Both the position numbers and the translations under genes were made by a program. Below the pieces are notes generated by a model. The model was not told the origin of the DNA. It made no database searches and saw only the letters and a program-made list of their open reading frames with translations. From CAZMCC01 sp964564695 (GTDB lineage Bacteria > Planctomycetota > Phycisphaerae > Phycisphaerales > UBA1924), in NCBI GenBank assembly GCA_964564695.1, contig CAZMCC010000068.1:1-21866 (forward strand): 21,866 nt of DNA, read 5' to 3'. Below, piece after piece: positions 13,326-21,866 of this stretch (position 1 is the first letter of the stretch; each line of letters starts with the position of its first letter).

Positions 13326-14453
13326 CTACCGCGGGGCGCGGATCCGGCTCACCAACGACTTGCTCCGGACCTCCAGGCCCTTTACCTCGCTGTCGAGGGC
13401 GTCCCGGTTGGGCGCAAACGACATCGCGGTGCGGAGATCGACCCACTCGTCGCGAACGAGGCGTGCCAGCGACTGCGTGGTGCTGTGCATGCCCTCGGCC
13501 ACCGAGCTCTGGATGATCGCGGGGATGTCGTTGTCCTGCCCGTCGCGGATCTTCTCGCCCACGATCGGAGTGTTAAGAAGCACCTCCGTCGCGGGCACGA
13601 CCGCGACCTCGAAGCCCTGCACCGCCGGGAGCAGGCGTTGGGCGCAGATCGCCTTGAGCGTGTTCGCCAGGGCGCTGCGGATAAAGCTGTGCTCTTCGCG
13701 CGGGAAGAACTCGAGGATGCGGTTGAACGACTGCATGCAGTCGGCCGTGTGCAGCGACCCGAACACCATGTGTCCAGTCTCCGCGGCCTGGATGGCCGCC
13801 AGCACCGTGTCGTGGTCGCGCAGCTCGCCGATGAAGATCACGTCGGGGTCCTGGCGCACGACATACCGCAAAGCCGCCTTGTAATCCGGCACGTCGATCC
13901 CGATCTCGCGCTGGCTGATGATGCTCTTGCGCGGGAAGAACCGGTACTCCACCGGGTCCTCGATCGTGATGATGTTCTCGGGGCGAGTCCCGTTGATGTG
14001 CTCGATCATCGCCGCGAGCGTCGAGCTCTTGCCCGAGCCCGTCACCCCCACCACGAGCACCATCCCCTCGCCCGCCTCCTCCACGATCTTGTTGTAGATC
14101 GGCGGCAGGTGCAGCCCGGTGTACGTCGGGATCTCGGCCTTCACGCGCCGGATGGCCGCGTTCACGTGGTTGCCCGCCCGGAACATGTTCACGCGGAACC
14201 GGTCCCCCTCATCGTTGAACGTTGCGAAGTCGAGGTCGCCGCTCGAGTCGAAGCGCCCCTTGAGCCGGTCGGGGATGATCGGATCAAGAAGGTGGTCCGA
14301 CTCCTCGTCCGACAGCGGATCACCGCCGACCGCCTTGAGCGACCCCCCGATGCGGTACGTGGGCGGAACACCGACCTTGATGTGCAGGTCGGAGGCATTG
14401 AACTTCTTCATGCCGGACAAAAGACGCTGGATCGTCAGGCCGCCGCTGAGCAT
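13326..14453 (-). CDS. pilT: Type IV pilus retraction ATPase PilT
   Basis: A 375-residue hexameric ATPase that drives pilus retraction. Motifs: the N-terminal domain KFNASDLHIKVGVPPTYRIGG, Walker A GVTGSGKSS with K142, Asp box IITIEDPVEY (E165), Walker B DVIFIGELRD (E210), and His box ETGHMVFGSLHTAD (H228, H235). These distinguish PilT/PilU from assembly ATPases. The ATG at 14453 is supported by a strong AAGGAGG six bases upstream, one of the few good Shine-Dalgarno sites here; an in-frame start at 14492 is less likely. No other pilus gene is nearby apart from the pseudopilin remnant at 4593. The C-terminus is basic (EVRSKSLVSRIRAPR). Confidence 0.95.
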   Translation of the reverse strand: MLSGGLTIQRLLSGMKKFNASDLHIKVGVPPTYRIGGSLKAVGGDPLSDEESDHLLDPIIPDRLKGRFDSSGDLDFATFNDEGDRFRVNMFRAGNHVNAAIRRVKAEIPTYTGLHLPPIYNKIVEEAGEGMVLVVGVTGSGKSSTLAAMIEHINGTRPENIITIEDPVEYRFFPRKSIISQREIGIDVPDYKAALRYVVRQDPDVIFIGELRDHDTVLAAIQAAETGHMVFGSLHTADCMQSFNRILEFFPREEHSFIRSALANTLKAICAQRLLPAVQGFEVAVVPATEVLLNTPIVGEKIRDGQDNDIPAIIQSSVAEGMHSTTQSLARLVRDEWVDLRTAMSFAPNRDALDSEVKGLEVRSKSLVSRIRAPR

Positions 14454-14458
14454 GCAGG

Positions 14459-14465
14459 CCTCCTT
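14459..14465 (-). promoter_or_regulatory. Strong ribosome-binding site of pilT
   Basis: AAGGAGG, five bases from the ATG at 14453; it decides the start codon. It is unusual in this window, where most starts lack such a site. Confidence 0.75.
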
Positions 14466-14487
14466 GCGCGAATGCGCCTCCAATGAG

Positions 14488-14493
14488 AGCATA
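14488..14493 (-). promoter_or_regulatory. Candidate extended -10 promoter for pilT
   Basis: TGG-TATGCT on the minus strand, about 35 bases before the pilT ATG, giving a leader of roughly 28 nt that includes the AAGGAGG site. No clear -35 is seen. Confidence 0.4.
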
Positions 14494-14574
14494 CCACGCG
14501 GGAAGGGCTTGTGGTTGCGAAATCGCCCCCGGAGCGGTTGTTGGCCGCCGCGAACCGCAGCGGCCGCGGCAACT

Positions 14575-14619
14575 TACGTCCGGACCACCTACATCCAAAC
14601 CACCTACGTCCAGACCACG
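14575..14619. repeat. Three 15-bp tandem repeats across the glycerate kinase stop
   Basis: Units start at 14575, 14590 and 14605, all of the form TACgTCCgGACCACC with one to three differences. On the minus strand each unit reads GTGGTCTGGACGTAG-like, so the gene ends VVWT-stop, then VVWM-stop, then VVRT-stop in the same frame. Confidence 0.85.
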
Positions 14620-15995
14620 CCCAGCATCACGTCGTTCACATTCGTCCCCGTCGGCCCCGTCCGCACCAGGCACCGCTCGCCCCGGGCCTGCAGGGCCGTC
14701 AGCAGCGTGTGCGAGTCGTTCGCGTCCAGCGCCCGCGCCGGGTCCAGCCCCAGCGTGCGGCACGTCGTCGCCGTGGTGTCCGATATAAACGCGCCCGCGG
14801 CCTCCGTCACCCCGTCGACGCCGTCCGTCCCGAAGCTCAGCACCAGCAGCGGCGGGGCCACCAAGGGCAGCCCCGAACGCCGCGCCAGCTCCTGGGCCGC
14901 GAGTGCCGCCCCGAGCGCGAACTCCTGGTTCCGCCCACCCACGCCGCCCCCACGCACGGTCACCGTCGACTCCCCACCCCACAGCACCAGTCGCAGCTTG
15001 TCCGTCCGCGTCTTCACCCCCGCCGCGATCTCGCGCAGGCGCTCAACCAGCGGCCACGCCGCGTCGCGGGCCTCGCCCCGCACGCCCGGGCGCACCTCCA
15101 CCACCTCACCGATTTCGCCCAGGTCGCGCTCGAGCGCCCTGAGCACCGTCGTGTTGCTCATCAGCACCCGGGCCCCTGCCGCGTTCGCACCGGTGGGGGT
15201 GTCGTCCGAGTCGTCACCGACGGCCCTGCGAAGCACCGCCCGCGCCTTCGGGCTCACCGCCAGCAGCCCGCGCGCCGCGAGCACACCCAGCGCATCCGCG
15301 TCGCTCGTGAAGTCCATCACCCCCGGCCCCGAGCCGATCGTGCGCAGGTCGTCGCCCGGCACATCCGAGATCGCGTACGTGAACACCGGCGCCGGCGCCG
15401 CGAGGCGCAGCAGCCCGCCCCCCTTGAGTCGGTCGAGCCGCCGGCGCACCGTGTTGAGCTCGTCGATCCCCGCCCCGGCCTTCATGAGCGCACTCGCCAC
15501 GCCCGCGACATCCTCGAGCGTCAGCTCCTCGCGCGGCGCCGCCATGAGCGCCGAGGCGCCTCCCGAGATCAGCAGCACCACCGCCCGGCGCGGGGTTGTC
15601 GACGCGTCGATCACCAGCCGTTCCACACGCTGCCCCGCCGCCACGCTCGCCGCGCTCGGCGTCGGATGGTCCGCCGTCACAAGCCCCACGCCCGGAGGCA
15701 GCTTCCCCGGGTTCCCCGCCCCCCCGGCCCGCTCGCTTGCCCCCCGCGGCACAATGACGGTCCCCGCCCGCACGCGATCCCCGAAGATCGGCATCGCCGC
15801 GCGCACCATCCCCGCCGCCGCCTTCCCCACCGCGATGAGCGTGATCGACTCCACGCCCGCGAGGTCCGCCGTGATCACGCCCGCCTGCTCGCGCACCGCG
15901 CGCTGCGGGTCCGCGATCGCCAGCGTGCGCCGCACCACCTCGTCGACAATCGACGCCCGCTCGCGATCGACCTGTCTGGCGCCCGTTCCGCTCAT
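14604..15995 (-). CDS. Glycerate 2-kinase (MOFRL/DUF4147 family)
   Basis: A 463-residue kinase that phosphorylates D-glycerate to 2-phosphoglycerate, feeding lower glycolysis. Family marks: AVGKAA (about 55-60), HPTPSAAS near 110, SGGASALM at 144-151, NTVRRRLDRLKGGGL near 181, and in the C-terminal MOFRL domain WGGESTVTVRGGGVGGRNQEFAL and SFGTDGVDG...AGAFISDTT. The end, GTNVNDVMLGVV, matches the usual PTGTNVxDL/M closure. The ATG at 15995 overlaps the upstream transporter stop (ATGA), so the two are translationally coupled. The stop lies within a 15-bp tandem repeat that supplies two further in-frame stops. A transporter partner suggests uptake of an organic acid, but the transporter family normally carries short-chain fatty acids. 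Confidence 0.9.
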   Translation of the reverse strand: MSGTGARQVDRERASIVDEVVRRTLAIADPQRAVREQAGVITADLAGVESITLIAVGKAAAGMVRAAMPIFGDRVRAGTVIVPRGASERAGGAGNPGKLPPGVGLVTADHPTPSAASVAAGQRVERLVIDASTTPRRAVVLLISGGASALMAAPREELTLEDVAGVASALMKAGAGIDELNTVRRRLDRLKGGGLLRLAAPAPVFTYAISDVPGDDLRTIGSGPGVMDFTSDADALGVLAARGLLAVSPKARAVLRRAVGDDSDDTPTGANAAGARVLMSNTTVLRALERDLGEIGEVVEVRPGVRGEARDAAWPLVERLREIAAGVKTRTDKLRLVLWGGESTVTVRGGGVGGRNQEFALGAALAAQELARRSGLPLVAPPLLVLSFGTDGVDGVTEAAGAFISDTTATTCRTLGLDPARALDANDSHTLLTALQARGERCLVRTGPTGTNVNDVMLGVVWT

Positions 15996-17419
15996 CCCAG
16001 CACCACCAGCCCGAGGCCGATCCACACCACGCTCACGAGCATCACCAGCGCCGTGTATCCCACGATGTCCCGCGCCTTCGCCCCCGTGATCGCCAGCAGC
16101 GGCAGCGCCCAGAACGGCTGCAGCATGTTCGCCGCCTGATCCCCGTACGCGACCGCCATCACGATTGCCCCGGGCGCCACCCCCGACTGGATCGCCGACG
16201 CCAGCGCCACCGGCCCCTGCACGCCCCACTGCGCTCCGCCCGACGGGATGAACAGCCCGACCACCGTTGCCGAGATGAACGTCGCCAGCGGCAGCAGGCT
16301 CGCCGGGATCCACTCGCCGATCGCGTCCGACACCACCCCCACCAGCCCCGACGACATGAACAGCGCCGCGATCCCCGCATAGATCGGGAACTGCAGGATC
16401 ACCCCCACGCTCTCCCCCGCCCCGTCCTCCGCGGCCCGCGCGTACGACCGCACCGAGCCGTGCAGGATCATCCCCAGACCGAACATCAGCGCGATCACCT
16501 CGTTGATCGTGATCGACCACAACCCCTGCACCAGCCCGTACCGCACCACCGCCAGCACCAGCGGCACGCCGAGCAGCCACGCAATGACGCGGCTCGTCTC
16601 AAGCCTGTCAGGGAGCGTCGCCGGCGCGCCCGAACTCCCCGACTCGCCCGACATCCCCGACACCCCCGTCTTCGGATCTCCGCTCCCCGCAGGCGCCGGA
16701 ACGATGTCCTCCGCCCGCGTCGGGTGCAGCAGCACGAGCGTGAGCGGGATCACCACGAGCAGCCCGCCCGTGATCACGAGGTTGAGCGTGGAGAACAGCG
16801 TCCCGGTCAGCGGGATGCCCTGGTTGCCCAGCAGCTCCATCGTCGCCTTGGGAAGCACCGCCGCCGCGGTGTGCGCTGTCGTCATCGTCAGCGGCGCCGA
16901 GCCTGAGAGCCCGCCGTGCCAGATCAAGAGCCCCATGTACCCCGCGGCCACCAACAGCGGGAAATGCACCTTCACCCCGCGGCGCGCCGTCGCCCGCGCC
17001 ACGTCCCGCGCCAGAATCGCCCCGACGATCAGCCCCAGCCCCCAGTTCACGAGCCCCGCGAGGCACGCGACCAGCGCCACCAGCGCCACGGCCCCCCGCG
17101 GCGAGCGCGGCACTTCCGCCAGCCGGTCGAGCACCCAGCGCACCGGACGGCTTTCCGCCAGCGCATACCCCGTCACCAGGATCAGGCACATCTGCATCCC
17201 GAACATGAGCAGCTTCCACAGCCCGTCCGTCGCACGCCACGCATCGAACAGCGCCAGCGCACGCCCGCCCAGCCCCGCGTCGGGGTTCGCCGCCGGCGCA
17301 CGCCCGAACAGGAGCGCCAGCATGAACACCACGAGCGAGAGCAGGATCGCGATGACAAGCGGATCCGGAACGACGCGCCGAAACACCGCACTGATCCACA
17401 GGCCGAACTTGGACACCAT
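15992..17419 (-). CDS. atoE: Short-chain fatty acid transporter, AtoE family
   Basis: A 475-residue inner-membrane protein with about eleven hydrophobic segments, starting with VIAILLSLVVFMLALLFG. Family features: the N-terminal WxxxVFRRVVPDPLVIAILLS, NWGLGLIVGAILARDVAR, WHGGLSGSAPLTMTT and the C-terminal LFIPSGGAQWGVQGPV and AYGDQAANMLQPFWALPLL, matching the AtoE/SCFA group. A central hydrophilic loop contains a low-complexity stretch TGVSGMSGESGSSGAP. The ATG at 17419 has no Shine-Dalgarno site; TAGGCT is exactly six bases upstream. It overlaps the glycerate kinase gene by four bases, so the pair is one operon. Substrate assignment to short fatty acids is by family; glycerate or another hydroxy acid is an alternative suggested by the neighbour. 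Confidence 0.88.
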   Translation of the reverse strand: MVSKFGLWISAVFRRVVPDPLVIAILLSLVVFMLALLFGRAPAANPDAGLGGRALALFDAWRATDGLWKLLMFGMQMCLILVTGYALAESRPVRWVLDRLAEVPRSPRGAVALVALVACLAGLVNWGLGLIVGAILARDVARATARRGVKVHFPLLVAAGYMGLLIWHGGLSGSAPLTMTTAHTAAAVLPKATMELLGNQGIPLTGTLFSTLNLVITGGLLVVIPLTLVLLHPTRAEDIVPAPAGSGDPKTGVSGMSGESGSSGAPATLPDRLETSRVIAWLLGVPLVLAVVRYGLVQGLWSITINEVIALMFGLGMILHGSVRSYARAAEDGAGESVGVILQFPIYAGIAALFMSSGLVGVVSDAIGEWIPASLLPLATFISATVVGLFIPSGGAQWGVQGPVALASAIQSGVAPGAIVMAVAYGDQAANMLQPFWALPLLAITGAKARDIVGYTALVMLVSVVWIGLGLVVLG

Positions 17420-17425
17420 GAGCCA

Positions 17426-17431
17426 AGCCTA
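17426..17431 (-). promoter_or_regulatory. Candidate leaderless -10 box for atoE
   Basis: TAGGCT, six bases before the ATG at 17419, placing +1 on the start codon. It sits just downstream (in the minus direction) of the palindromic repeat. Confidence 0.45.
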
Positions 17432-17441
17432 CCGGATGTGT

Positions 17442-17471
17442 GGGTGCCCCGGCGGAGCTTTGTCCGCCGGG
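17442..17471 (+). repeat. 30-bp palindromic repeat, copy 2 (intergenic)
   Basis: Identical to 3950-3979. The stem extends to 10 bp here (CCCCGGCGGA / TCCGCCGGGG, 17447-17472). It lies four bases after the stop of the unknown gene at 17476 and before atoE, so it could also act as a transcript-end hairpin, although no T-run follows. Confidence 0.85.
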
Positions 17472-17475
17472 GGCC

Positions 17476-17961
17476 TCACCCCCTCCTCCCCGCCTCCACC
17501 AGAAACGCCCGGACCTCCGGCGTCAGCTCCTGCCAGTTCTGCCTCGGACCGCCGGTCATCCACTCCCACGTCCGTCCCAGCTTCGTGTCGGCGCGAATGT
17601 CCGTAAACGTGTAGATCGGGCGCCCCGCGAGCGGGGGCGGCCAGAGGACGTTGCTCGCCCAATTCGCAGAACTGACGAGGCGTTGCTCAAGCGGCTCGCC
17701 GAGGTGCTTGGCGAGCGCCTCCACGAACTCGATGCACCCCTCGGCGTAGCAAGGCACTCCCCACACTTCGTCCACGCTGGTGAAGAACTGAAGGAACCAG
17801 TCATCCAGCATCGGCCCATGGTCGTTGGTGAGTTCGCCGATCAGCAGCACATCGCGCACATCGAGCGTGTAGCTCTGGCCCCATCGCGGATCCGCCGGTC
17901 CATCGACGTGGATGACGCCGTCGCGAAGGCTGATGGCGCCGGATTCTGCGCGAGTGCCCAT
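17476..17961 (-). CDS. Protein of unknown function behind the aminotransferase
   Basis: A 161-residue soluble protein that I do not recognise. It has an Asp/Trp-rich middle (SYTLDVRDVLLIGELTNDHGPMLDDWFLQFF), a single CYAEGC pair, and a C-terminal helix LTPEVRAFLVEAG. No membrane segment or known motif is visible. The ATG at 17961 lies four bases after the aminotransferase stop, and GAGGG overlapping that stop provides a ribosome site, so the two are almost certainly co-transcribed. That arrangement suggests a shared pathway or simple read-through; nothing in the sequence chooses between them. The gene ends four bases before the palindromic repeat. Confidence 0.7.
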   Translation of the reverse strand: MGTRAESGAISLRDGVIHVDGPADPRWGQSYTLDVRDVLLIGELTNDHGPMLDDWFLQFFTSVDEVWGVPCYAEGCIEFVEALAKHLGEPLEQRLVSSANWASNVLWPPPLAGRPIYTFTDIRADTKLGRTWEWMTGGPRQNWQELTPEVRAFLVEAGRRG

Positions 17962-17965
17962 GCCC

Positions 17966-19207
17966 TCACATCCCTTTCGCCCATCCCCGCAACCGCTTCA
18001 CCCCCTCCGCCATCGTCTCCGCCTTCTTGCAGAACGCGAAGCGCACCATCCCGCGCCCGTGCTCGGGGTTCGCGTAGAGCACGCTCGGCGGGATCGTCGC
18101 CACCCCCGCGTGCTCCACGAGGTGCTTCGTGAACGCGATGTCATCCGCCCCCCCCGCCAGCCCCAGCTTTGAGCTGAGCTTCGCGTGGTCCGCCATGACG
18201 AAGTACGTCCCCGCCGGCATGTGCACGCCGAAGCCGATCTCCTGCAGCGCATCGGCGAGCACGTCGCGCTGGGCCCGCAGGTGCGCCACGAGTTCTCCCA
18301 CCGCCGCCTCCCCCCCCGTGATCGCCGCCGCGGCCGCGTGCTGCAAGGGCGTCGCCGTGCAGAACGTCAGGTACTGGTGCGCCGCCCGCACGCACTTGGT
18401 CAGCGCCGGTGACCCGATCGCCCACCCGATTTTCCACCCCGTGTAGCTGTACGTCTTCCCCAGGCTCGAGCACGTGATCGTCCGATCCCGCATCCCGGGC
18501 AGCGTCGCCAGCCGTATGTGCGGCAGTCCCGGCTCATACACCAGCCGCTCGTACACCTCGTCCGCGATCGCCACCACGTTGTGCTCGACACACAGTGTCG
18601 CGATCAGCTCGAGCTCCCCGCGGCTGAACACCTTCCCCGTGGGGTTGTGCGGCGAGTTCACGATAATCATCTTCGTCTTCGACGTGAACGCACGGCGCAG
18701 CTCCCCCTCGTCAAACGTGAACGGCGAAGTCACGCCGCTCGCCCGCTCCCCCGGCTTCACCGCCGGCGCCCGCAGCGTCACCACCTTCGGCTCCGCCCCC
18801 GCGAGCATCACCCCCGCGAGATACGAGTCGTAGAACGGCTCGAGCAGGATCACCTCATCGCCCGCGTTCAGATATCCCAGCAGCGCCGACGCGATCGCCT
18901 CCGTCGCCCCCGTCGTCACCGTCACCTGCGCATCGGGGTCGATCACCTCCCCCGCGACACGCCCCCAATACTCCGCCACCGCCTTGTTCAGCGGCGCCGC
19001 CCCGGCCATGCGGGCGTACTGGTTCATCCCCGCGTCCATCGCGCTTACCGCCGCGTCGCGCACGAACCGCGGCCCGTCAAAGTCCGGGAACCCCTGCCCG
19101 AGATTCACCGCCCCGTGCTTGATCGCCAGGGCCGTCATCTCCGTGAAAATCGTGGTGCCGCACCGCTGGAGACGTGACGCGACTTGTGGCGTAAATGGAC
19201 CCGGCAT
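17966..19207 (-). CDS. PLP-dependent aminotransferase, class I/II (kynurenine/methionine type)
   Basis: A 413-residue fold-type I aminotransferase. Features in order: NLGQGFPDFDGP (34-45), NQYARMAGAAPL (62-73), TTGATEAIAS (98-107), NSPHNPTGK (184-192, N188 contacts PLP), ADEVYERLVY (215-224), and the PLP lysine K251 in SSLGKTYSYTGWKIGW. The GQGFPDF and YSYTGWKIGW forms point to the kynurenine aminotransferase / methionine aminotransferase (YbdL-like) group, which uses broad aromatic or sulfur amino acids and 2-oxo acids; the exact substrate cannot be read from sequence. The C-terminal VRFAFCKKAETMAEGVKRL carries the carboxylate-binding Arg. The start at 19207 has TAGACT five bases upstream and GAGG directly before the codon. 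Confidence 0.92.
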   Translation of the reverse strand: MPGPFTPQVASRLQRCGTTIFTEMTALAIKHGAVNLGQGFPDFDGPRFVRDAAVSAMDAGMNQYARMAGAAPLNKAVAEYWGRVAGEVIDPDAQVTVTTGATEAIASALLGYLNAGDEVILLEPFYDSYLAGVMLAGAEPKVVTLRAPAVKPGERASGVTSPFTFDEGELRRAFTSKTKMIIVNSPHNPTGKVFSRGELELIATLCVEHNVVAIADEVYERLVYEPGLPHIRLATLPGMRDRTITCSSLGKTYSYTGWKIGWAIGSPALTKCVRAAHQYLTFCTATPLQHAAAAAITGGEAAVGELVAHLRAQRDVLADALQEIGFGVHMPAGTYFVMADHAKLSSKLGLAGGADDIAFTKHLVEHAGVATIPPSVLYANPEHGRGMVRFAFCKKAETMAEGVKRLRGWAKGM

Positions 19208-19212
19208 GCCTC

Positions 19213-19218
19213 AGTCTA
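19213..19218 (-). promoter_or_regulatory. Candidate leaderless -10 box for the aminotransferase
   Basis: TAGACT, five bases before the ATG at 19207, so +1 would fall at or next to the start codon. Confidence 0.4.
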
Positions 19219-19233
19219 TCGGCAACGAAGCGG

Positions 19234-19426
19234 ACTCACCGCAGAGACGCAGAGGACGCGAGAGGAAGGCATTTCACCACGGAGGACACGGAGAACACGG
19301 AGACAAGGCAAGAGCAATGGATTGGGCCCAGATTCTGCCGCTCCTCTCTCTTTCCCGACTCCGTGCCCTCCGTGCTCTCCGTGGTGAACTGTCTTCCTCC
19401 GCGCCCTCCGCGCCTCTGCGGTGAGT
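19234..19426. repeat. 193-bp long inverted repeat (CACGGAG-type dispersed element)
   Basis: The left arm 19234-19302 and the reverse complement of 19359-19426 align along nearly their whole length: both read ACTCACCGCAGAG, then GCG/GAGAGGAAG, then TTCACCACGGAG and CACGGAG. The spacer is 56 bases. It fills almost the whole 229-base gap between the aminotransferase and the reductase genes. Each arm is itself built of short purine-rich CGGAG/CGCAGAG units. No coding potential is credible. It resembles dispersed repeats I recall from many environmental bacterial genomes. Confidence 0.85.
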
Positions 19427-19436
19427 CTCTTTCCTC

Positions 19437-20471
19437 TTACGCGTACACCTCGAGAAACATCCGCCGCGTCGGCCGCACCTGCTTGTGGATCATCGACCGT
19501 TGCCACACGGGCTTGCCCGCCGGCCCGGTCCGCAGGGCCGCGAGCGCGTCGGCGTCCACGCCCAGGTACTGCTCGAGGGCCGCCCCGTCGAGCTGGCGCG
19601 CGATCTGCTCGAAGACCCCCAGCTCCATCCCCGCGATCCCGCAGATGTACACGAGCGTCCGGCTCGACCGCAGCGCGTCGTCGATCCGGTCTCGCTCGGC
19701 CCGCAGGCGATCCTGCACGTACATCGGCTCCCCGCCGTCCGCCTGCTTCTCGCGGCTGATCGCCGTCAGGTACGTGAAGTTCGCGTGCCGCGCCGCCAGC
19801 TCGCGGAAGAACCCGTCGTACAGCAGGTCCGTCGCGTACGGCGACCCCATCACCAGCGTCACGTTCGATTTCACGCCCGCTTCAAGCAGGTCGATCACCA
19901 TCCCACGGAACGGCGCGATCCCCGTCCCCGTCGCGATGAACAGGTAGTCGTGCTCCCCCGGCGCCGCCGGCAGCACGAACCGCTTGCCGTTCGGCCCGCT
20001 CACCGGCACCGCGTCCCCCACCTGCGCATCGCACAGGAAGTTGCTCGCGACGCCCAGGAACAGCTTGTGGTTCTCCCAGTGCTCGTCGATCGTGCGCTTC
20101 ACCGTCGTTGAGATCACCGACCCCGGCGTTCCCGCCGCCCCGCCCGGCTCGCCCCGCGTCGGCGACGCGATCGAGTACAGCCGCACCTTGTGCCCCTTGC
20201 CGTGCGCGTCGACCCCCGGCGGGATCACCCCGAAGCTCTGCCCCGGCACGAACGTCCCGGCCAGCGGCGTGCCCGAGAGATCAATGTCGACGTGGCGCAC
20301 GAACCCGGCGGCTTTGCGGGGTGGGGGGGCCGTGCACGGCTCGCTCCGCACCACCCGCCCGATCACCGGATCGGTGGGACGCACCACGTGCATCCGCACC
20401 TCGTGCAGGGCGATTTCGGGGGAAGAGTGTGGGGGGTGGTGGGGGTGGGGGGTGTGGGAAGCGGTGCTCAT
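19437..20471 (-). CDS. Ferredoxin-NADP+ reductase-like flavoprotein
   Basis: A 344-residue protein of the plant-type FNR fold, which transfers electrons between NADP(H) and ferredoxin or flavodoxin via FAD. FAD-binding motif RLYS at residues 97-100 with IAS, then GSVISTTVKR; the NADP-binding half starts with YLFIATGTGIAPFRG (GTGIAP at 182-187), continues with MGSPYATDLLYDGFFREL, YICGIAGMELGV, and closes with RRMFLEVYA, an aromatic C-terminal end as in FNRs. The N-terminus is a His/Pro-rich tail (HTPHPHHPPHSSPE) before the conserved domain. The ATG at 20471 is preferred to a TTG at 20480. No ferredoxin gene is visible nearby, so the partner is unknown. Confidence 0.88.
   Translation of the reverse strand: MSTASHTPHPHHPPHSSPEIALHEVRMHVVRPTDPVIGRVVRSEPCTAPPPRKAAGFVRHVDIDLSGTPLAGTFVPGQSFGVIPPGVDAHGKGHKVRLYSIASPTRGEPGGAAGTPGSVISTTVKRTIDEHWENHKLFLGVASNFLCDAQVGDAVPVSGPNGKRFVLPAAPGEHDYLFIATGTGIAPFRGMVIDLLEAGVKSNVTLVMGSPYATDLLYDGFFRELAARHANFTYLTAISREKQADGGEPMYVQDRLRAERDRIDDALRSSRTLVYICGIAGMELGVFEQIARQLDGAALEQYLGVDADALAALRTGPAGKPVWQRSMIHKQVRPTRRMFLEVYA
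20431..20458 (+). other. Potential G-quadruplex at the reductase start
   Basis: G-runs of 6, 5, 6 and 3 separated by loops of 4, 1 and 3 bases, on the strand opposite the coding strand and within the first codons of the reductase gene. Sequence pattern only. Confidence 0.4.
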
Positions 20472-20548
20472 GCGCCGCAAGCGTTGACGCCGTGCGCGCG
20501 TGAATCAATCGCCGGAGCCGCTATCGAGCCTCAAATCCCGTACCAGAC

Positions 20549-21866
<1,318 letters not shown>

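Noticed and set aside
10034..13516. A 1160-codon open frame on the plus strand
   Set aside because: It runs antisense to the subtilase and out of frame with the EEP lipoprotein, with Arg/His/Pro-rich composition and no recognisable domain.
14575..14619. Three repeats as a CRISPR remnant or regulator-binding iterons
   Set aside because: Units abut directly, are 15 bases long and are explained by duplication of the gene end including its stop.
17442..17471. Simple Rho-independent terminator
   Set aside because: The hairpin is strong but is followed by no T-run on either strand, and the identical sequence is found within a gene, so a dispersed repeat explains it better.
20472..20548. Promoter for the reductase in the 77-base gap
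   Set aside because: No hexamer pair with correct spacing and no TAnnnT at the start codon; read-through from the upstream gene is as likely.

Overview
The window is a GC-rich, gene-dense bacterial chromosome segment that fits a Planctomycetota, most likely Phycisphaerae, genome. The pointers are a secreted subtilase ending in a Gly-Cys-terminated dockerin-like domain, a remnant of a pseudopilin-like (H-X9-DG) protein, a small membrane zinc-ribbon protein with a CxxCGYDLRG motif, weak use of Shine-Dalgarno sites, and short palindromic repeats that also sit inside coding sequences. This placement rests on family recognition and composition; no search was run.

Layout. 1-634 (-): 5' part of aconitase acnA, cut by the window edge. 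761-2428 (-): a probable operon reading tetR, zinc-ribbon membrane protein, small helical protein, nucleotidyltransferase. 2585-3282 (-): rnpA and yidD, overlapping by 4 bases and lacking rpmH and yidC. 3356-4504 (+): renalase-like FAD oxidoreductase. 4593-5276 (+): pseudopilin-like remnant. 5317-6432 (+): ychF. 6521-7582 (-): M28 peptidase. 7642-8688 (+): manA. 8723-9259 (-): unknown protein. 9339-10841 (+): lipoprotein of the endonuclease/exonuclease/phosphatase superfamily. 10964-13168 (-): subtilase with dockerin. 13326-14453 (-): pilT. 14604-17419 (-): atoE-type transporter followed by glycerate 2-kinase, coupled by ATGA. 17476-19207 (-): aminotransferase followed by an unknown protein. 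19437-20471 (-): ferredoxin-NADP+ reductase-like protein. 20549 to the window end (-): a protein with 48 consecutive glycines, open at its 5' end.

Most genes are housekeeping or central metabolism, and no intergenic gap reaches 300 bases. No rRNA, tRNA, transposase or CRISPR array was seen.

Three signals go beyond ordinary annotation. First, a TAnnnT hexamer lies exactly six bases before the start codon of rnpA, the FAD oxidoreductase, the M28 peptidase and atoE, and five bases before the aminotransferase start, all without a convincing Shine-Dalgarno site; this looks like leaderless transcription. Second, there are short palindromic repeats: one 30-bp sequence occurs identically inside the FAD oxidoreductase and between genes, and a different palindrome is read in frame in acnA. 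A 193-bp long inverted repeat (19234-19426) has a partial relative at 10902-10941. Third, a small helical protein and a nucleotidyltransferase form a coupled pair behind a TetR regulator. It is the only plausible candidate for an uncharacterised module, and the evidence is limited to gene arrangement and motifs.
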